Positions 23,619 to 35,253 are shown, numbered from the stretch's first letter. The stretch: 35,872 nt of DNA from Pyxidicoccus fallax (GCF_012933655.1 NZ_JABBJJ010000102.1:1-35872), one strand, 5' to 3'. Translations and numbers: made by a program. The notes: generated by a model from the letters alone, not told the origin.

Positions 23619-25214
23619 ATGCCTTTCCAGCTGACGATCTCCGAGGGTAGAGAAGCCGGCAAGGAGTTCGTCTTCGACCAGGACTCCGTCCTCATCGGCC
23701 GGTCGACGGACTGCGATGTCGCCCTGTTCGACCCGGGCGTGTCCCGCAAGCACTGCCGCATCTTCCTCGACGGTGAGACCTGGTCCGTCGAGGACCAGGG
23801 CAGCGCCAACGGCACGCTCGTCAACGGCACGCCCGTGTCCACGCAGGCGCTGGAGGACGGCGACAAGCTGACGCTCGGTCCGGTGACGTTCGTCTTCGCC
23901 CTGCTGGAGGCCTCCACGGGCGAGGAGGAGATGCCCGCCGGCGCGGAGCAGGAGGCGGCCAACAGCACCCGCATCGTCTCCGTGGACGCCCTGAAGCGGC
24001 AGCGCAACAAGGGCGTGGCGCTGGCCCCGGAAGGGGCGGACGAGGAGGAACTGGAGGAGCTGCGCCAGGGCGCCACCCGCCACAACCTGAGGTCGCTGCG
24101 GCCCGCGGCCCCCTCGCAGGGCGGCGGCTCGCGCGCGCCCGCGGCCAAGGCGGCCCCCATCGAGCGCGCGGCCCCGTCGGCGCCTCCCGCGCGGCCGCAG
24201 CGGCCCGCGCCCTCCTCCTCCGTGCCGTCGCGGCCCCGCGCCAGCGGCCCGCAGCCGGCGGGCGGGGGCCTGTCCGCGGCCGAGCGCGCCCGCATCCGCC
24301 GCGAGTCTCCCGGCCTCGTCGCCAGCGCGAAGCTCTTCTGGGCGGACGCCAGCTCCGGCGTGCGCAGCGGCATCATCGGCGGCGGCGCGGCGATGGTGCT
24401 TGCCCTCTTCGCCCTGCTGTACTGGCTGGTGCTGAGCGAGGGCGAGAAGCGGCCCACCGGCGAGGAGCCCGCGATGCTCGCCACCAACCCCATCCGGGAC
24501 TCGTTCGGCCTGGGCGAGGGCGTGACGTGGGAGCGCCCGGACATGAAGATCTTCCAGTGGGAGTACACCGCCGCCTCGCGCGCGGTGGTCATCCTCCACT
24601 ACCAGGCGCAGGGCATCTCCAAGGACGAGGTGGTGGTGAGCGTCAACGGCGTGGACGTGGGCAAGGTGCCCGCGGACACGCTGGCCAGCCAGGACCGCGC
24701 GCTGGAGCTGATGATTCCGGCCCAGAACCTCAAGAGGGGCGAGCCCAACCGCATCATCTTCGACAACGTGAAGAACCCGCCGGGCGAGGACGAGTGGCGC
24801 ATCTGGAACGTGTGGGTGGAGCGGGCGCTGCTGCCGGAACTGGCGCCCGAGGAGCTGGAGCGCCAGGCGCGTGAGTCCTTCAAGCGCGGACAGACGAACT
24901 TCGGACGGCCGGATGTCGGCGCGCGCAACCGCTACGAGGCGTGGAAGGGCTTCCGCGAGGCGTGGCTGATGCTGGAGGCCCACCCGGAGCCCAAGCCGGA
25001 CCTCTACTTCGACGCGCAGGAGCGCATGAAGGCGGCACAGCAGGAGCTGGACCGCACCTGCGCCAAGCTGCTGCTGGAGGTGGAGGGCTACTACAACCAG
25101 GGCAACTACCGGGCCGCCTCCGCCACGCTGGACCACCTGAAGGAGTACTTCCCCGAGTACGACCAGCCGTGCGCCACGCGCGCGGAGAACAAGCGCTCCG
25201 AGTACGGGCTGTAG
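23619..25214 (+). CDS. FHA-domain membrane protein, 531 aa
   Basis: The cytoplasmic N-terminus (about 5-95) is a forkhead-associated domain with all phosphothreonine-binding motifs: IGRS (26-29), S42-RKH45, N64-G65-T66 and N69-G70. A Pro/Ala-rich linker (about 155-230) leads to one transmembrane segment (about 252-271). The C-terminal 260 residues should be outside the cytoplasm: a beta-rich region (VVILHYQAQGI, VVVSVNGVDVGKVP) and then TPR-like helices (ELERQARESFKRGQTNFG, AQERMKAAQQELDR, NYRAASATLDHLKEYFPEY). It is probably co-transcribed with the WYL pair. It may link Ser/Thr kinase signalling, abundant in myxobacteria, to a periplasmic function, but its partners are unknown. Confidence 0.88.
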   Translation: MPFQLTISEGREAGKEFVFDQDSVLIGRSTDCDVALFDPGVSRKHCRIFLDGETWSVEDQGSANGTLVNGTPVSTQALEDGDKLTLGPVTFVFALLEASTGEEEMPAGAEQEAANSTRIVSVDALKRQRNKGVALAPEGADEEELEELRQGATRHNLRSLRPAAPSQGGGSRAPAAKAAPIERAAPSAPPARPQRPAPSSSVPSRPRASGPQPAGGGLSAAERARIRRESPGLVASAKLFWADASSGVRSGIIGGGAAMVLALFALLYWLVLSEGEKRPTGEEPAMLATNPIRDSFGLGEGVTWERPDMKIFQWEYTAASRAVVILHYQAQGISKDEVVVSVNGVDVGKVPADTLASQDRALELMIPAQNLKRGEPNRIIFDNVKNPPGEDEWRIWNVWVERALLPELAPEELERQARESFKRGQTNFGRPDVGARNRYEAWKGFREAWLMLEAHPEPKPDLYFDAQERMKAAQQELDRTCAKLLLEVEGYYNQGNYRAASATLDHLKEYFPEYDQPCATRAENKRSEYGL

Positions 25215-25366
25215 TGTAGTTCCCGGACGCCTCCGTTCAGCGGACATGCCGCACGCCGGGACGGGGGGTTGCTCCGTCCAGCGGTGGACGTCGCCGGCCG
25301 TCGGGCGTGCAGGCATCGGGGCCTCGGGTTGCCGGGCCGCGACTGCATCCTCACCGTACGGAGGCC

Positions 25367-26626
25367 ATGCGTGACCCGGAGGTGGTGAGCGAGCAGTCAG
25401 GCGTTGTCGGGGACGGCGAGCTGCGCCTCGCGAGGACGTCCAGCCCCGTTCCCTCGCATGGGCCCGTGTGGAGCCCGGAGGTCTCCTCACTCCTCTTGTC
25501 GCGCTTCTACCTGCCGCGCGGCCACGCGGTGGTGCGGGGCAACGCGTGCCAGCTCCTGCGCGACGGCGTGGAGGCCTACCCGGCGATGCTGGAGGCCATC
25601 CGCCGGGCGCGCCGCTACATCCGCCTGGAGACGTACATGTTCCTCACCGACACCGTCGGTGAGCTGTTCGGCGAGGCCCTGGCGGAGGCGGCCGAGCGCG
25701 GCGTGCACGTGAAGGTGCTGTACGACGCGGTGGGCTCGTGGACGGCCCGCCGCGACTTCTTCGAGTCGCTGCGCCGCCGCGGGGTGGACATCCGCGCCTT
25801 CAAGCCCTTCAGCCTGTCGCGGGGGCTGCGCCACCTGTTGCGCCGGGACCACCGGAAGATTCTCGTGGTGGACGGCGAGGTCGCCTTCACGGGCGGGGTG
25901 AACATCGCCGCGCACTGGGCGCCGCGGGAGCAGGGCGCCGGGTGGCGCGACGACGTGCTGCGGATTGAAGGCCCCGCCGCCCACGAGCTGGAGCGGCGCT
26001 TCCTGGCCACGTGGCGGATGATGTTCCAGGACCGCATCCACCGGCTGGCCCGGGGGCTGCGTCATTGGAAGCACCGGCCGCCCCGGCGCGGGCAGGTGGG
26101 GCTGGCGGTGCTGTCCAGCCGGCGGAGCATCCACCGGGCGTACCTGCACGCGATTCAGCGGGCGCGCAGCAGCGTGCTCATCGCCGCGGCGTACTTCATC
26201 CCGGACCGGCGCATGGTGGCGGCCCTGCGCGAGGCGGCGCGGCGCGGCGTGGAGGTGCACCTGCTCCTCAACGCCCGCAGCGACCACCCCATCCTCGAGT
26301 TCGCCACCCGGGCCTTCTACGAGAAGCTGCTGTCGGCGGGCATCCGCATCTTCGAGTGGCAGCGCGGCGTGCTGCACGCCAAGACGGCGGTGGTGGACGG
26401 GGTGTGGGGCACCATCGGCTCGTTCAACCTGGAGCGGCTGAGCCTGGCCTTCAACCACGAGGTCAACGCCGTCTTCGCCGACCCGCGCCTGGGCCGGCAG
26501 CTGGAGGAGTCCTTCCGCGCCGACTGCGGCGACTGCCGCGAGGTGACGCTGGCCGAGTTCCGCCGCCGGCCCCTCTGGCAGAAGGTGCTGGAGCGCGTGC
26601 TGTACGCCTTCCGCAAGGTGCTCTAG
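25367..26626 (+). CDS. Phospholipase D-family cardiolipin synthase (ClsB-like), 419 aa
   Basis: Two complete HKD motifs are present: H162-R-K164 with D169 (HRKILVVD) followed by GGVN, and H337-A-K339 with D344 (HAKTAVVD) followed by GSFN. These are the catalytic halves of phosphatidyltransferases that make cardiolipin from phosphatidylglycerol or related donors. There are no N-terminal transmembrane helices, and the length is close to E. coli ClsB (about 413), unlike the membrane-anchored ClsA. The C-terminus is basic and amphipathic (WQKVLERVLYAFRKVL), suited to membrane association. The ATG at 25367 has GGAGG only two bases upstream, which is tight; the GTG at 25307 is an alternative. Which cardiolipin synthase type it is remains uncertain. 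Confidence 0.88.
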   Translation: MRDPEVVSEQSGVVGDGELRLARTSSPVPSHGPVWSPEVSSLLLSRFYLPRGHAVVRGNACQLLRDGVEAYPAMLEAIRRARRYIRLETYMFLTDTVGELFGEALAEAAERGVHVKVLYDAVGSWTARRDFFESLRRRGVDIRAFKPFSLSRGLRHLLRRDHRKILVVDGEVAFTGGVNIAAHWAPREQGAGWRDDVLRIEGPAAHELERRFLATWRMMFQDRIHRLARGLRHWKHRPPRRGQVGLAVLSSRRSIHRAYLHAIQRARSSVLIAAAYFIPDRRMVAALREAARRGVEVHLLLNARSDHPILEFATRAFYEKLLSAGIRIFEWQRGVLHAKTAVVDGVWGTIGSFNLERLSLAFNHEVNAVFADPRLGRQLEESFRADCGDCREVTLAEFRRRPLWQKVLERVLYAFRKVL

Positions 26627-26822
26627 CGCGCGCGCCTTCCGGCCGGGCCGCCGGGCGCGCCCGTCCCCCGGGCCGTCCCCGCTGGCCGGGTGGGGGTGGG
26701 GCCGTTACCACTCCTCTGTAGCTTCCTGGAAACAACCCCCAGCCGGACGCATGGCTCCGATGAGCCGGACTGGCCCCCCTCCCGGCGAAGCGTCCGCCCC
26801 TGGATGACCGCGCAGGAACCCT

Positions 26823-26851
26823 TTGCAACGCGTCAACGGGGGGCCTACAAG
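26823..26851 (+). promoter_or_regulatory. Candidate promoter of acnA
   Basis: TTGCAA (26823-26828) and TACAAG (26846-26851) are spaced by 17 bases; each has four of six consensus positions. The start of acnA is 37 bases downstream of the -10. The preceding stretch (26627-26820) shows no gene. Confidence 0.4.
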
Positions 26852-26887
26852 TCGGCGCATCCCGCGCACGGAAGGACGGCAACGCAC

Positions 26888-29617
<2,730 letters not shown>

Positions 29618-29642
29618 GCCTGACGCGGCCCTGAAGCACCTT

Positions 29643-29688
29643 CGGCCCGGTGGGAGCCCTCGAGGCGCCCGCCGGGCCGTCGTCTTTT
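29643..29688 (+). terminator. Rho-independent terminator of acnA
   Basis: A 12-bp stem with one G-T wobble (29643-29654 with 29668-29679) around a 13-base loop is followed by TCGTCTTTT. The T tract runs into the stop codon of the convergent HD-hydrolase gene (29688-29690). Confidence 0.85.
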
Positions 29689-30110
29689 CAGGGCTCGCGC
29701 AGGCGGGCCCAGGCGGCGCGGTAGCGGGACAGCCGCTCGGCGTCCTTCGGCGTGACGGCGGCCAGCCGGCGCACGTCCATGTTGTCCTCGAGGTCCGCCA
29801 GCTTCACGCGCCGGGCGAGCGCGTGCGGGCGCAGCCGCTCGATGAAGGCTTCATACGTCTCGCCCTCGCGGCGGGTGAGGGCGTCCAGCGCGGAGAGCAC
29901 GGCGTCCGGGTAGCCGCGCTCGCGCAGCCGCTCCAGCGTCCAGGGGGTGTCCTCCACCACGTCGTGGAGGAGGGCCACGGTGCGCTCCTCGTCCGTCTCC
30001 AGCCGCATCATCACCCGCAGCGGGTGGAGGATGTAGGGCCGGTCGGCCTTGTCCTTCTGGCCGCGGTGCGCCTCCACCGCGAGGGTGAGGGCGTCTTCGA
30101 GGGTGGGCAT
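29688..30110 (-). CDS. Small HD-domain hydrolase, SpoT/Mesh1-like (possible alarmone hydrolase), 140 aa
   Basis: The protein is essentially only an HD domain. It has YILHPLRV (H29), ALLHDVVEDTP (H49-D50, E53-D54) and VKLADLEDNMD (D106). These match, in order and spacing, the metal- and substrate-binding motifs of the SpoT/Rel hydrolase domain (HP, HDxxED, LAD). No synthetase, TGS or ACT domain is present, so it resembles small alarmone hydrolases such as Mesh1. Hydrolysis of (p)ppGpp is therefore likely but not proven, because related HD proteins act on other nucleotides. The ATG at 30110 has GGAG about seven bases upstream. It is convergent with acnA and followed upstream by the pilY1 3' end. 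Confidence 0.85.
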   Translation of the reverse strand: MPTLEDALTLAVEAHRGQKDKADRPYILHPLRVMMRLETDEERTVALLHDVVEDTPWTLERLRERGYPDAVLSALDALTRREGETYEAFIERLRPHALARRVKLADLEDNMDVRRLAAVTPKDAERLSRYRAAWARLREP

Positions 30111-30154
30111 GAGGGACTCCGGGAAAGGGCTGCCAGCACCTCCCTTATCCCAGA

Positions 30155-30187
30155 CACGCCCTCCCCGCGCGAGGAGGGGAGGGCGTG
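30155..30187 (-). terminator. Hairpin after pilY1
   Basis: A perfect 12-bp stem (30155-30166 with 30176-30187) with a 9-base loop begins 11 bases past the pilY1 stop on the minus strand. No good T run follows, so termination may be partial, or the hairpin may protect the mRNA 3' end. Confidence 0.55.
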
Positions 30188-30197
30188 GGCCGCGACG

Positions 30198-33100
30198 TCA
30201 GGGCGCGGCGACGCAGCGGGCCGGGTCCTCGTGCCGGCACTCGTGCTGCTCGTGGGTGAGCGGCAGCTCGTACACGTTCTGCAGCACGTCGCTCTCCTCC
30301 GCCACGTCCACGGAGGTGGCCTGCCGCTTGCCGGGCTCCTGCACGAGGACGCTGTACCTCACCTTGCCCGTGGCCTTGGAGACCATGACGGCGGTGGCCG
30401 GCTCCGGCGGGGGCGCCAGCACCGCGCGCTCCTGGAAGCGCGCGTTCTCGAACGAGCTGGCGCAGGTGGGCAGGCCGGTGAGGTAGTGCCCCTGGAAGAA
30501 GCGCGCCCGCGCGGAGGTGTTGTCACACGCCGCGCCCGTCGCCGGGTAGAGCACGTTCCACAGCGAGCAGCTGGCCACCGTGGACGCGCCGCCCGCCGTC
30601 TTGTGCTCCATCCCCGAGTACTCCAGCATCCAGCCCGGCCCGTCCGGCGCCGCGCCCGCCGTCTGCTGGCCGCCCAGGGTGCAGTGGGTCTCCGAGGTGC
30701 AGGTGACGTCCGTCACGTCCAGGAGGTCCCCGCTGGTGGGGTTGGTGGCCGTACGGTCCGTCAGCCGGAGGTCGTCGAACTGCTGGGCCGTCTTCATGCC
30801 CGTCGCCGAAGTGGTCAGGTGCTCCTGGAAGGTCTGCCCGGGGCCCCCGTACACGCGGATGCCATAGAAGCGGTTCTTCCCCAGCGCGGCGTCGTTCCGG
30901 GTGATGTCCAGGTCCGTGTAGTTGGGGGCCGCGGAGGCCTGGTTGAGGCAGCGGAAGTTGCCGGCGGAGTCGCGCCCACACTCCACGCGCGCCGTGCTCA
31001 GCTGGTCGAAGTCCTGGGCCGCGCCGGGGCACGACCTCACGTCGTACTGCCGGAACTCCGCCTTCACCACCGTTTCGCCCGGGAGGCCGCAGGGCGGGTT
31101 GTTGGCGGGCGTCGTCGTCAGCAGCGCCTGGCGAATATCCCCCGCTCCCCACACCTGCTGCGCCTGGGTGATGTTGCGGCCCAGGCGCTCCAGCCGATAG
31201 TCCACCTCCACGTGGCCGCAGTTGTACTTCGCGCAGGCCTGCAGGTTGTCGAAGCGGCAGATGCCGGCCTTGTCGTCCAGCATCGCGTAGCGGTCTCCCG
31301 TGCCGATGAGGGCGCGCAGCATGCCGGTGTCCGGTTGGATGGTGACGGAGGGGAGGTAATAGAAGGGCCACGTGCGCAGGATGTTGTGCCCGCCAGCCGT
31401 GGCCGTGGCGTCCCGGTCCATCTGGAAGGCGCGCGCCGCGGTCCAGTTCTGGATGAGCCCCGAGCTGTCCGGCTCGCCCGGCTGGGACATGCGCGCCACC
31501 CAGAGCTGCCCGCGCATGTCGCCGAAGACGGCCGTGTCGAAGAAGCCGTCCGGCTGCACCGCCCCGCCGACGCCGTAGTCCACCATGCCCACCGGCGCCA
31601 CCACGCTGTGGGTGAGGTTGCGCGCCGGCCGGTCCTGGTCGTTGCTGGCGTTCGGGTCATACTCGAACTTCCACCACAGGTTGTCGTTGCGGCGGGGCAC
31701 CTTGAGGTTCCAGGCGTCCACCAGGTAGACGCCACGGCCCTTCTCCATGCCGGGAGACCAGCCGCCCGACAGCGCCACCATCCAGCGCTCCTCCGTGGGG
31801 GTGCCGTAGCGCACCACCGCGCCGGTCTGGCCGGCGGGGGCCTTCACGAGCAGGGGACCGATGGGAGGCGGCCGGGGGCTGACGGACAGCAGCGTCTTGC
31901 CGAAGAGGGCGGCCTCCTGGGAGGCCGGCTGCGGGAACATCCACCGCAGCCTCGGCGGACCGAAGGTCGTGTCGTCCTGCATGGTCAGTTCCAGCGCCAG
32001 GTAGTGCACGCCGCCGCGCCCCTCGGCCACCACCGCCAGCGTGTGGAACTCGTCGGCCTGCTTGCGCGAATCCGCAGCCGACTGGCTGCCCGAGCCATCC
32101 GCCCAGATGTCGCGCACCATGATGTCGCCGTCGACGAAGTACTGGTGACCCAACGCCATCTCATGCAGCCGCGGCAGCAGGTCCGGAGGGATGAAGGCCC
32201 ACACCTCCTCGCCCGAGGCGGGCGCATAGGTGCTGAAGGGCAGCCCGCGCTCGCAGGTCTCGTTCCCCGCGGCGCTGTCGCGGAAGGCGTGCACCATGCC
32301 GTCGTTGGCGCCCACCAGCACCAGCTTGTCACGCCGGCGGTACTTGAACGCGTACTGCTCGTAGGCGTCCATGTTGACGTTGACGCCGCAGCGCGAGACG
32401 TCCTTCCGCTCGAGCGGCGTGGCCGGCGTGCCCTGCCCGTCGCTGTAGAGCGTGCGGACGCACTGGGTGCTCAGCCCCATGTCGCACAGGAACTTGTCCA
32501 TGGGCGGCTCCACCACCACCGGCGAGGAGTGGAAGATGTCGCCCAGCACCGACTGGCGCGTCTCCGTGCGGTTGCCGTTGCCGTTCTCGTCCGCCAGGTC
32601 CTGGCCGCGCACGTACTCGATGAGCACGCGCACGCACAGGTCATCCAGCCACCGCTGACCGGCCAGCATGTCCATCCAGGTGGGCGCCGGGTGGCCCACC
32701 GCCGTGGCCGCCTGCGTCGGCGTCAGCCTCAGGCCCGTCAGCAGGCTGCCCGGCTCCACCTGCGGCGGGAGCAGCCGCTCCAGCTTCGGGCAGGCGGGGG
32801 TGCCGACGATGCCGAGGTAGTCCTTCAGCTGCTGCATGTTCTGGGCGGTGAACGCGATGGGGATGTCCCCCTCGCCCAGGAGGCCGTCCTGGTTGGTGTC
32901 CGTCACCGTGAGGATGTTCCGGGTGGCGCGGTTGCGCGCCCTCAGGTGGCTGCGGGCCTCCCAGAAGTGCTTCGCGGCCGTCGTCGTGCCGTCCTTGACG
33001 AACCTGCCCGTGGTGTCCTCGACGACGATGTCGTTGTCCTGGTCCACCACGAAGATGTCCGCGAGGTCGTTGTCGCCGTTCTTGTCGACGTTCTCGACGA

Positions 33101-34715
33101 ACTCGTTGAACTGGTTGAAGCGCCACAGGTCTCCACGCCAGGCGCTGCTGCCGGCCTCGGGCGCCAGGCGCGGCATCAGCGCGCTGAGCGTGGCGCTGCC
33201 CGTCTGGAACGAGGAGAGGGCCGCGGCGGCGAAGGAGATGTTGCGGTTCTGCACGTCGTCCACGATGGACTGCAGCGCCGTCTTGAGCTGGCTGGAGTTG
33301 GTGGCCGCGAAGAAGCGGCCGCCGCCCACGTCCGCCGTGGCGCGCAGCAGGTTGAGGGCCTGCGTGTTCGTCAGCGCGAAGCCCACCGTGTACGTCGCCA
33401 CGTGCTGCTCGCCCGGCAGCTCCGGCCGCAGGTCGTGCCCGTTCATCCACATCCACCGGGCGATGCGGTGGATATGGCTGCGCGAGCCGCCGCTCGTGTC
33501 ACCCGTGCCCGCCGCGGCACAGTCGTCACACGGGACATCCAGGTCGCGGACGGCCTGGGGAATCTGGGCGCCGCCATGGCTCGGCTCGTTGGGCTCGCCG
33601 TCCGTCAGCAGAATCATCGCGTTGAAGCTGCACTGGAAGCACGAGGAGGCACGACCCGGCGCGGCCTCGTCGTTGAAGCCCGTGTTGGACAGGTAGCCGT
33701 TGCCGAACCAGTCCTCGAACGGGTCGTCATTCTGGGGCGTGCTGGTGCGGAAGTAGTAGCTGGCGCCCCACAGCGCCTGCGTGAGCGGCGTGTTGGTGTT
33801 GAACTGCAGCCCGTTCTTCATCCGGTACAGCAGCTCCTCGCGGTGGGCATTGCGCGCCGCCAGGTCGTTGGCCTGCGAGCAGGACGGACCGAAGGGCGCG
33901 AAGCGGACCACGTCCAGGCCACTCCACTGCACCGGGGAGGTGCTGGGCCGGCCCGCCGTGTCCTCGTTGGTGGGGCGGTTGCCGGAGGAGAACGTCACGA
34001 TGCCGAAGCGCGTCTTCGGCGAATCCCGGATGACCTGGGAGATGACGTTGACGGCGGAGTGGCCGCGCGGGGAGTAGAAGTTGAGGAAGTTGCCCGTCGC
34101 CACGCGTTGCGAGGAGGTCCACTGGAAGTAGCCCCTGCGCTCCAGGCAGGTCTGGCAGGCGGTCCGGGCAGCCTGGTTCTGGTTGCCAATGAGGTTCCCG
34201 CAGGCGGCGGAGACGGAGGTGGTGATGGTGGTATCGGGCGGGTCCTGGTCGAAGCGGACCGGGTTGCGGCCCATGCCGAAGCTCACCTGACCACCGGAGC
34301 CCTGGCCATCGAAGCGGTAGAACTTCGTCGGGTCGAACCAGGGCGACAGCTGGTTCTCCAGCGACAGCCACAGCCGGGGGTAGGCGATGTTCGGGTCGTA
34401 GTTGAGCGCGTTGATGTTGGGCTGGCGGCAGCCCGCGTCGGCACCCGTCGAGTCCGTGGTGTAGCTATGGGCGTTCTCGTTGCTCCAGGCCATGGGCCAC
34501 TGCGCCATGGAGCCCGACGTGTCCAGGATGATGAGGATGTTCGGCGGGCCGCTGCTGTTGGTGAAGAAGCGCTCGTCGCTGCCCCTGACGGGGTTGAGCA
34601 GCGCATCCAGGCGGGAGGTCGACTGCAGGGTGCAGGCGGCGGCGTCAATCGCGTGGGCACGCGACGCGGCCAGCAGCGCCACCACCACCGACAAAGACGT
34701 GAGGAGGGCCTTCAT
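30198..34715 (-). CDS. pilY1: PilY1-like type IV pilus tip/priming protein, 1505 aa
   Basis: The ATG at 34715 (GGAG about six bases upstream) starts a signal peptide, MKALLTSLSVV..., cut after AHA at about 22. A von Willebrand A domain has the MIDAS motif DTSGS (65-69) and LLTDGEPNEP (T371, D372), with a roughly 300-residue insertion between them. Three CxxC pairs lie at C187/C190, C359/C362 and C396/C399. Calcium-type loops follow: DKNGDNDLAD (544-553) and a 12-residue EF-hand-like loop D606-N608-D610...D617. From about 715 a PilY1/PilC propeller has HSSPVVVEPP, VGANDGMVHAF and EVWAFIPPDLLPRL. It is longer than P. aeruginosa PilY1 (about 1160). With minor pilins it primes pilus assembly and mediates adhesion. 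It is last in the operon, 32 bases after the PilX-like gene. Confidence 0.95.
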   Translation of the reverse strand: MKALLTSLSVVVALLAASRAHAIDAAACTLQSTSRLDALLNPVRGSDERFFTNSSGPPNILIILDTSGSMAQWPMAWSNENAHSYTTDSTGADAGCRQPNINALNYDPNIAYPRLWLSLENQLSPWFDPTKFYRFDGQGSGGQVSFGMGRNPVRFDQDPPDTTITTSVSAACGNLIGNQNQAARTACQTCLERRGYFQWTSSQRVATGNFLNFYSPRGHSAVNVISQVIRDSPKTRFGIVTFSSGNRPTNEDTAGRPSTSPVQWSGLDVVRFAPFGPSCSQANDLAARNAHREELLYRMKNGLQFNTNTPLTQALWGASYYFRTSTPQNDDPFEDWFGNGYLSNTGFNDEAAPGRASSCFQCSFNAMILLTDGEPNEPSHGGAQIPQAVRDLDVPCDDCAAAGTGDTSGGSRSHIHRIARWMWMNGHDLRPELPGEQHVATYTVGFALTNTQALNLLRATADVGGGRFFAATNSSQLKTALQSIVDDVQNRNISFAAAALSSFQTGSATLSALMPRLAPEAGSSAWRGDLWRFNQFNEFVENVDKNGDNDLADIFVVDQDNDIVVEDTTGRFVKDGTTTAAKHFWEARSHLRARNRATRNILTVTDTNQDGLLGEGDIPIAFTAQNMQQLKDYLGIVGTPACPKLERLLPPQVEPGSLLTGLRLTPTQAATAVGHPAPTWMDMLAGQRWLDDLCVRVLIEYVRGQDLADENGNGNRTETRQSVLGDIFHSSPVVVEPPMDKFLCDMGLSTQCVRTLYSDGQGTPATPLERKDVSRCGVNVNMDAYEQYAFKYRRRDKLVLVGANDGMVHAFRDSAAGNETCERGLPFSTYAPASGEEVWAFIPPDLLPRLHEMALGHQYFVDGDIMVRDIWADGSGSQSAADSRKQADEFHTLAVVAEGRGGVHYLALELTMQDDTTFGPPRLRWMFPQPASQEAALFGKTLLSVSPRPPPIGPLLVKAPAGQTGAVVRYGTPTEERWMVALSGGWSPGMEKGRGVYLVDAWNLKVPRRNDNLWWKFEYDPNASNDQDRPARNLTHSVVAPVGMVDYGVGGAVQPDGFFDTAVFGDMRGQLWVARMSQPGEPDSSGLIQNWTAARAFQMDRDATATAGGHNILRTWPFYYLPSVTIQPDTGMLRALIGTGDRYAMLDDKAGICRFDNLQACAKYNCGHVEVDYRLERLGRNITQAQQVWGAGDIRQALLTTTPANNPPCGLPGETVVKAEFRQYDVRSCPGAAQDFDQLSTARVECGRDSAGNFRCLNQASAAPNYTDLDITRNDAALGKNRFYGIRVYGGPGQTFQEHLTTSATGMKTAQQFDDLRLTDRTATNPTSGDLLDVTDVTCTSETHCTLGGQQTAGAAPDGPGWMLEYSGMEHKTAGGASTVASCSLWNVLYPATGAACDNTSARARFFQGHYLTGLPTCASSFENARFQERAVLAPPPEPATAVMVSKATGKVRYSVLVQEPGKRQATSVDVAEESDVLQNVYELPLTHEQHECRHEDPARCVAAP

Positions 34716-34747
34716 GGGGGCTCCAGGAGGGGCTGGGTCGGGAGGGT

Positions 34748-35248
34748 TCAGACGCCGAAGCGGAAGACGAACTCGGTCTCGGCCTGGCGGCCGTTCGGCT
34801 CGTCGCACATGACGACGACGCGGTAGTAGCGGCCACTGCTGCCGGGGGGCGTGCCCACGGTGTTGACGACGTCGCTCACCTTCAGCATGGCGCTGCCGAA
34901 GCTCCTGGCGGACAGGGGGGCGCCCGTCATGGTGCCGGCATCGCCGTCGAAGTGCGCGGTGCGCATGGTGGAGCGGTCGCCCTCCACCGCGTCGTCATTC
35001 AGCACCTGCTCCAGGACGATTTGCGGCACGGGACGGGCGAACGCGCCGTGGACGCGCATGCGCGACAGCAGGTAGCGGCGGGCCGTCTCGGCGCAGGCCT
35101 CCACCCGCTCGTTGCGCGTGGCGGCCACCGCGGCCATGCGGTTGCGGCTGGTGAAGGTGATGGCGCCCACCACGATGAGCAGCAGGATGGCCAGGGCGAT
35201 GAGGGTGATGACCAGGGCGCTGCCACGGGAGTAGGGGAAGCGGTTCAT
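34748..35248 (-). CDS. pilX: PilX-like minor pilin, 166 aa
   Basis: The N-terminus MNRFPYSRGSALVITLIALAILLLIVVGAI is a type IV prepilin leader of seven to nine residues ending in RG, followed directly by a hydrophobic helix (10-31). This matches the PilX N-terminal family. The usual Glu at mature position 5 is absent, as in other PilX proteins. The rest is a short globular domain with one lone cysteine (VVVMCDEP) near the C-terminus. It lies between pilW-like (5 bases) and pilY1 (32 bases) on the same strand, the standard fimU-pilV-pilW-pilX-pilY1 order, so it is probably part of the minor-pilin priming complex. Confidence 0.85.
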   Translation of the reverse strand: MNRFPYSRGSALVITLIALAILLLIVVGAITFTSRNRMAAVAATRNERVEACAETARRYLLSRMRVHGAFARPVPQIVLEQVLNDDAVEGDRSTMRTAHFDGDAGTMTGAPLSARSFGSAMLKVSDVVNTVGTPPGSSGRYYRVVVMCDEPNGRQAETEFVFRFGV

Positions 35249-35253
35249 GGTTC

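Noticed and set aside
25225..25250. A second LexA-like box before the cardiolipin synthase gene (CCTCCGTTCAGC)
   Set aside because: Four of seventeen positions mismatch, including most of the left half, and no promoter is seen with it.
22167..25490. A minus-strand open frame of about 1107 codons opposite the WYL-FHA operon
   Set aside because: Low-complexity Arg/Ala/His/Leu translation opposite three well-supported genes.
29823..34826. A plus-strand open frame of about 1667 codons opposite pilY1
   Set aside because: It is antisense to a clear PilY1 gene. Its translation is Arg/His/Val/Ala-rich with no domain, as expected when a GC-rich third-position bias keeps the opposite frame free of stops.
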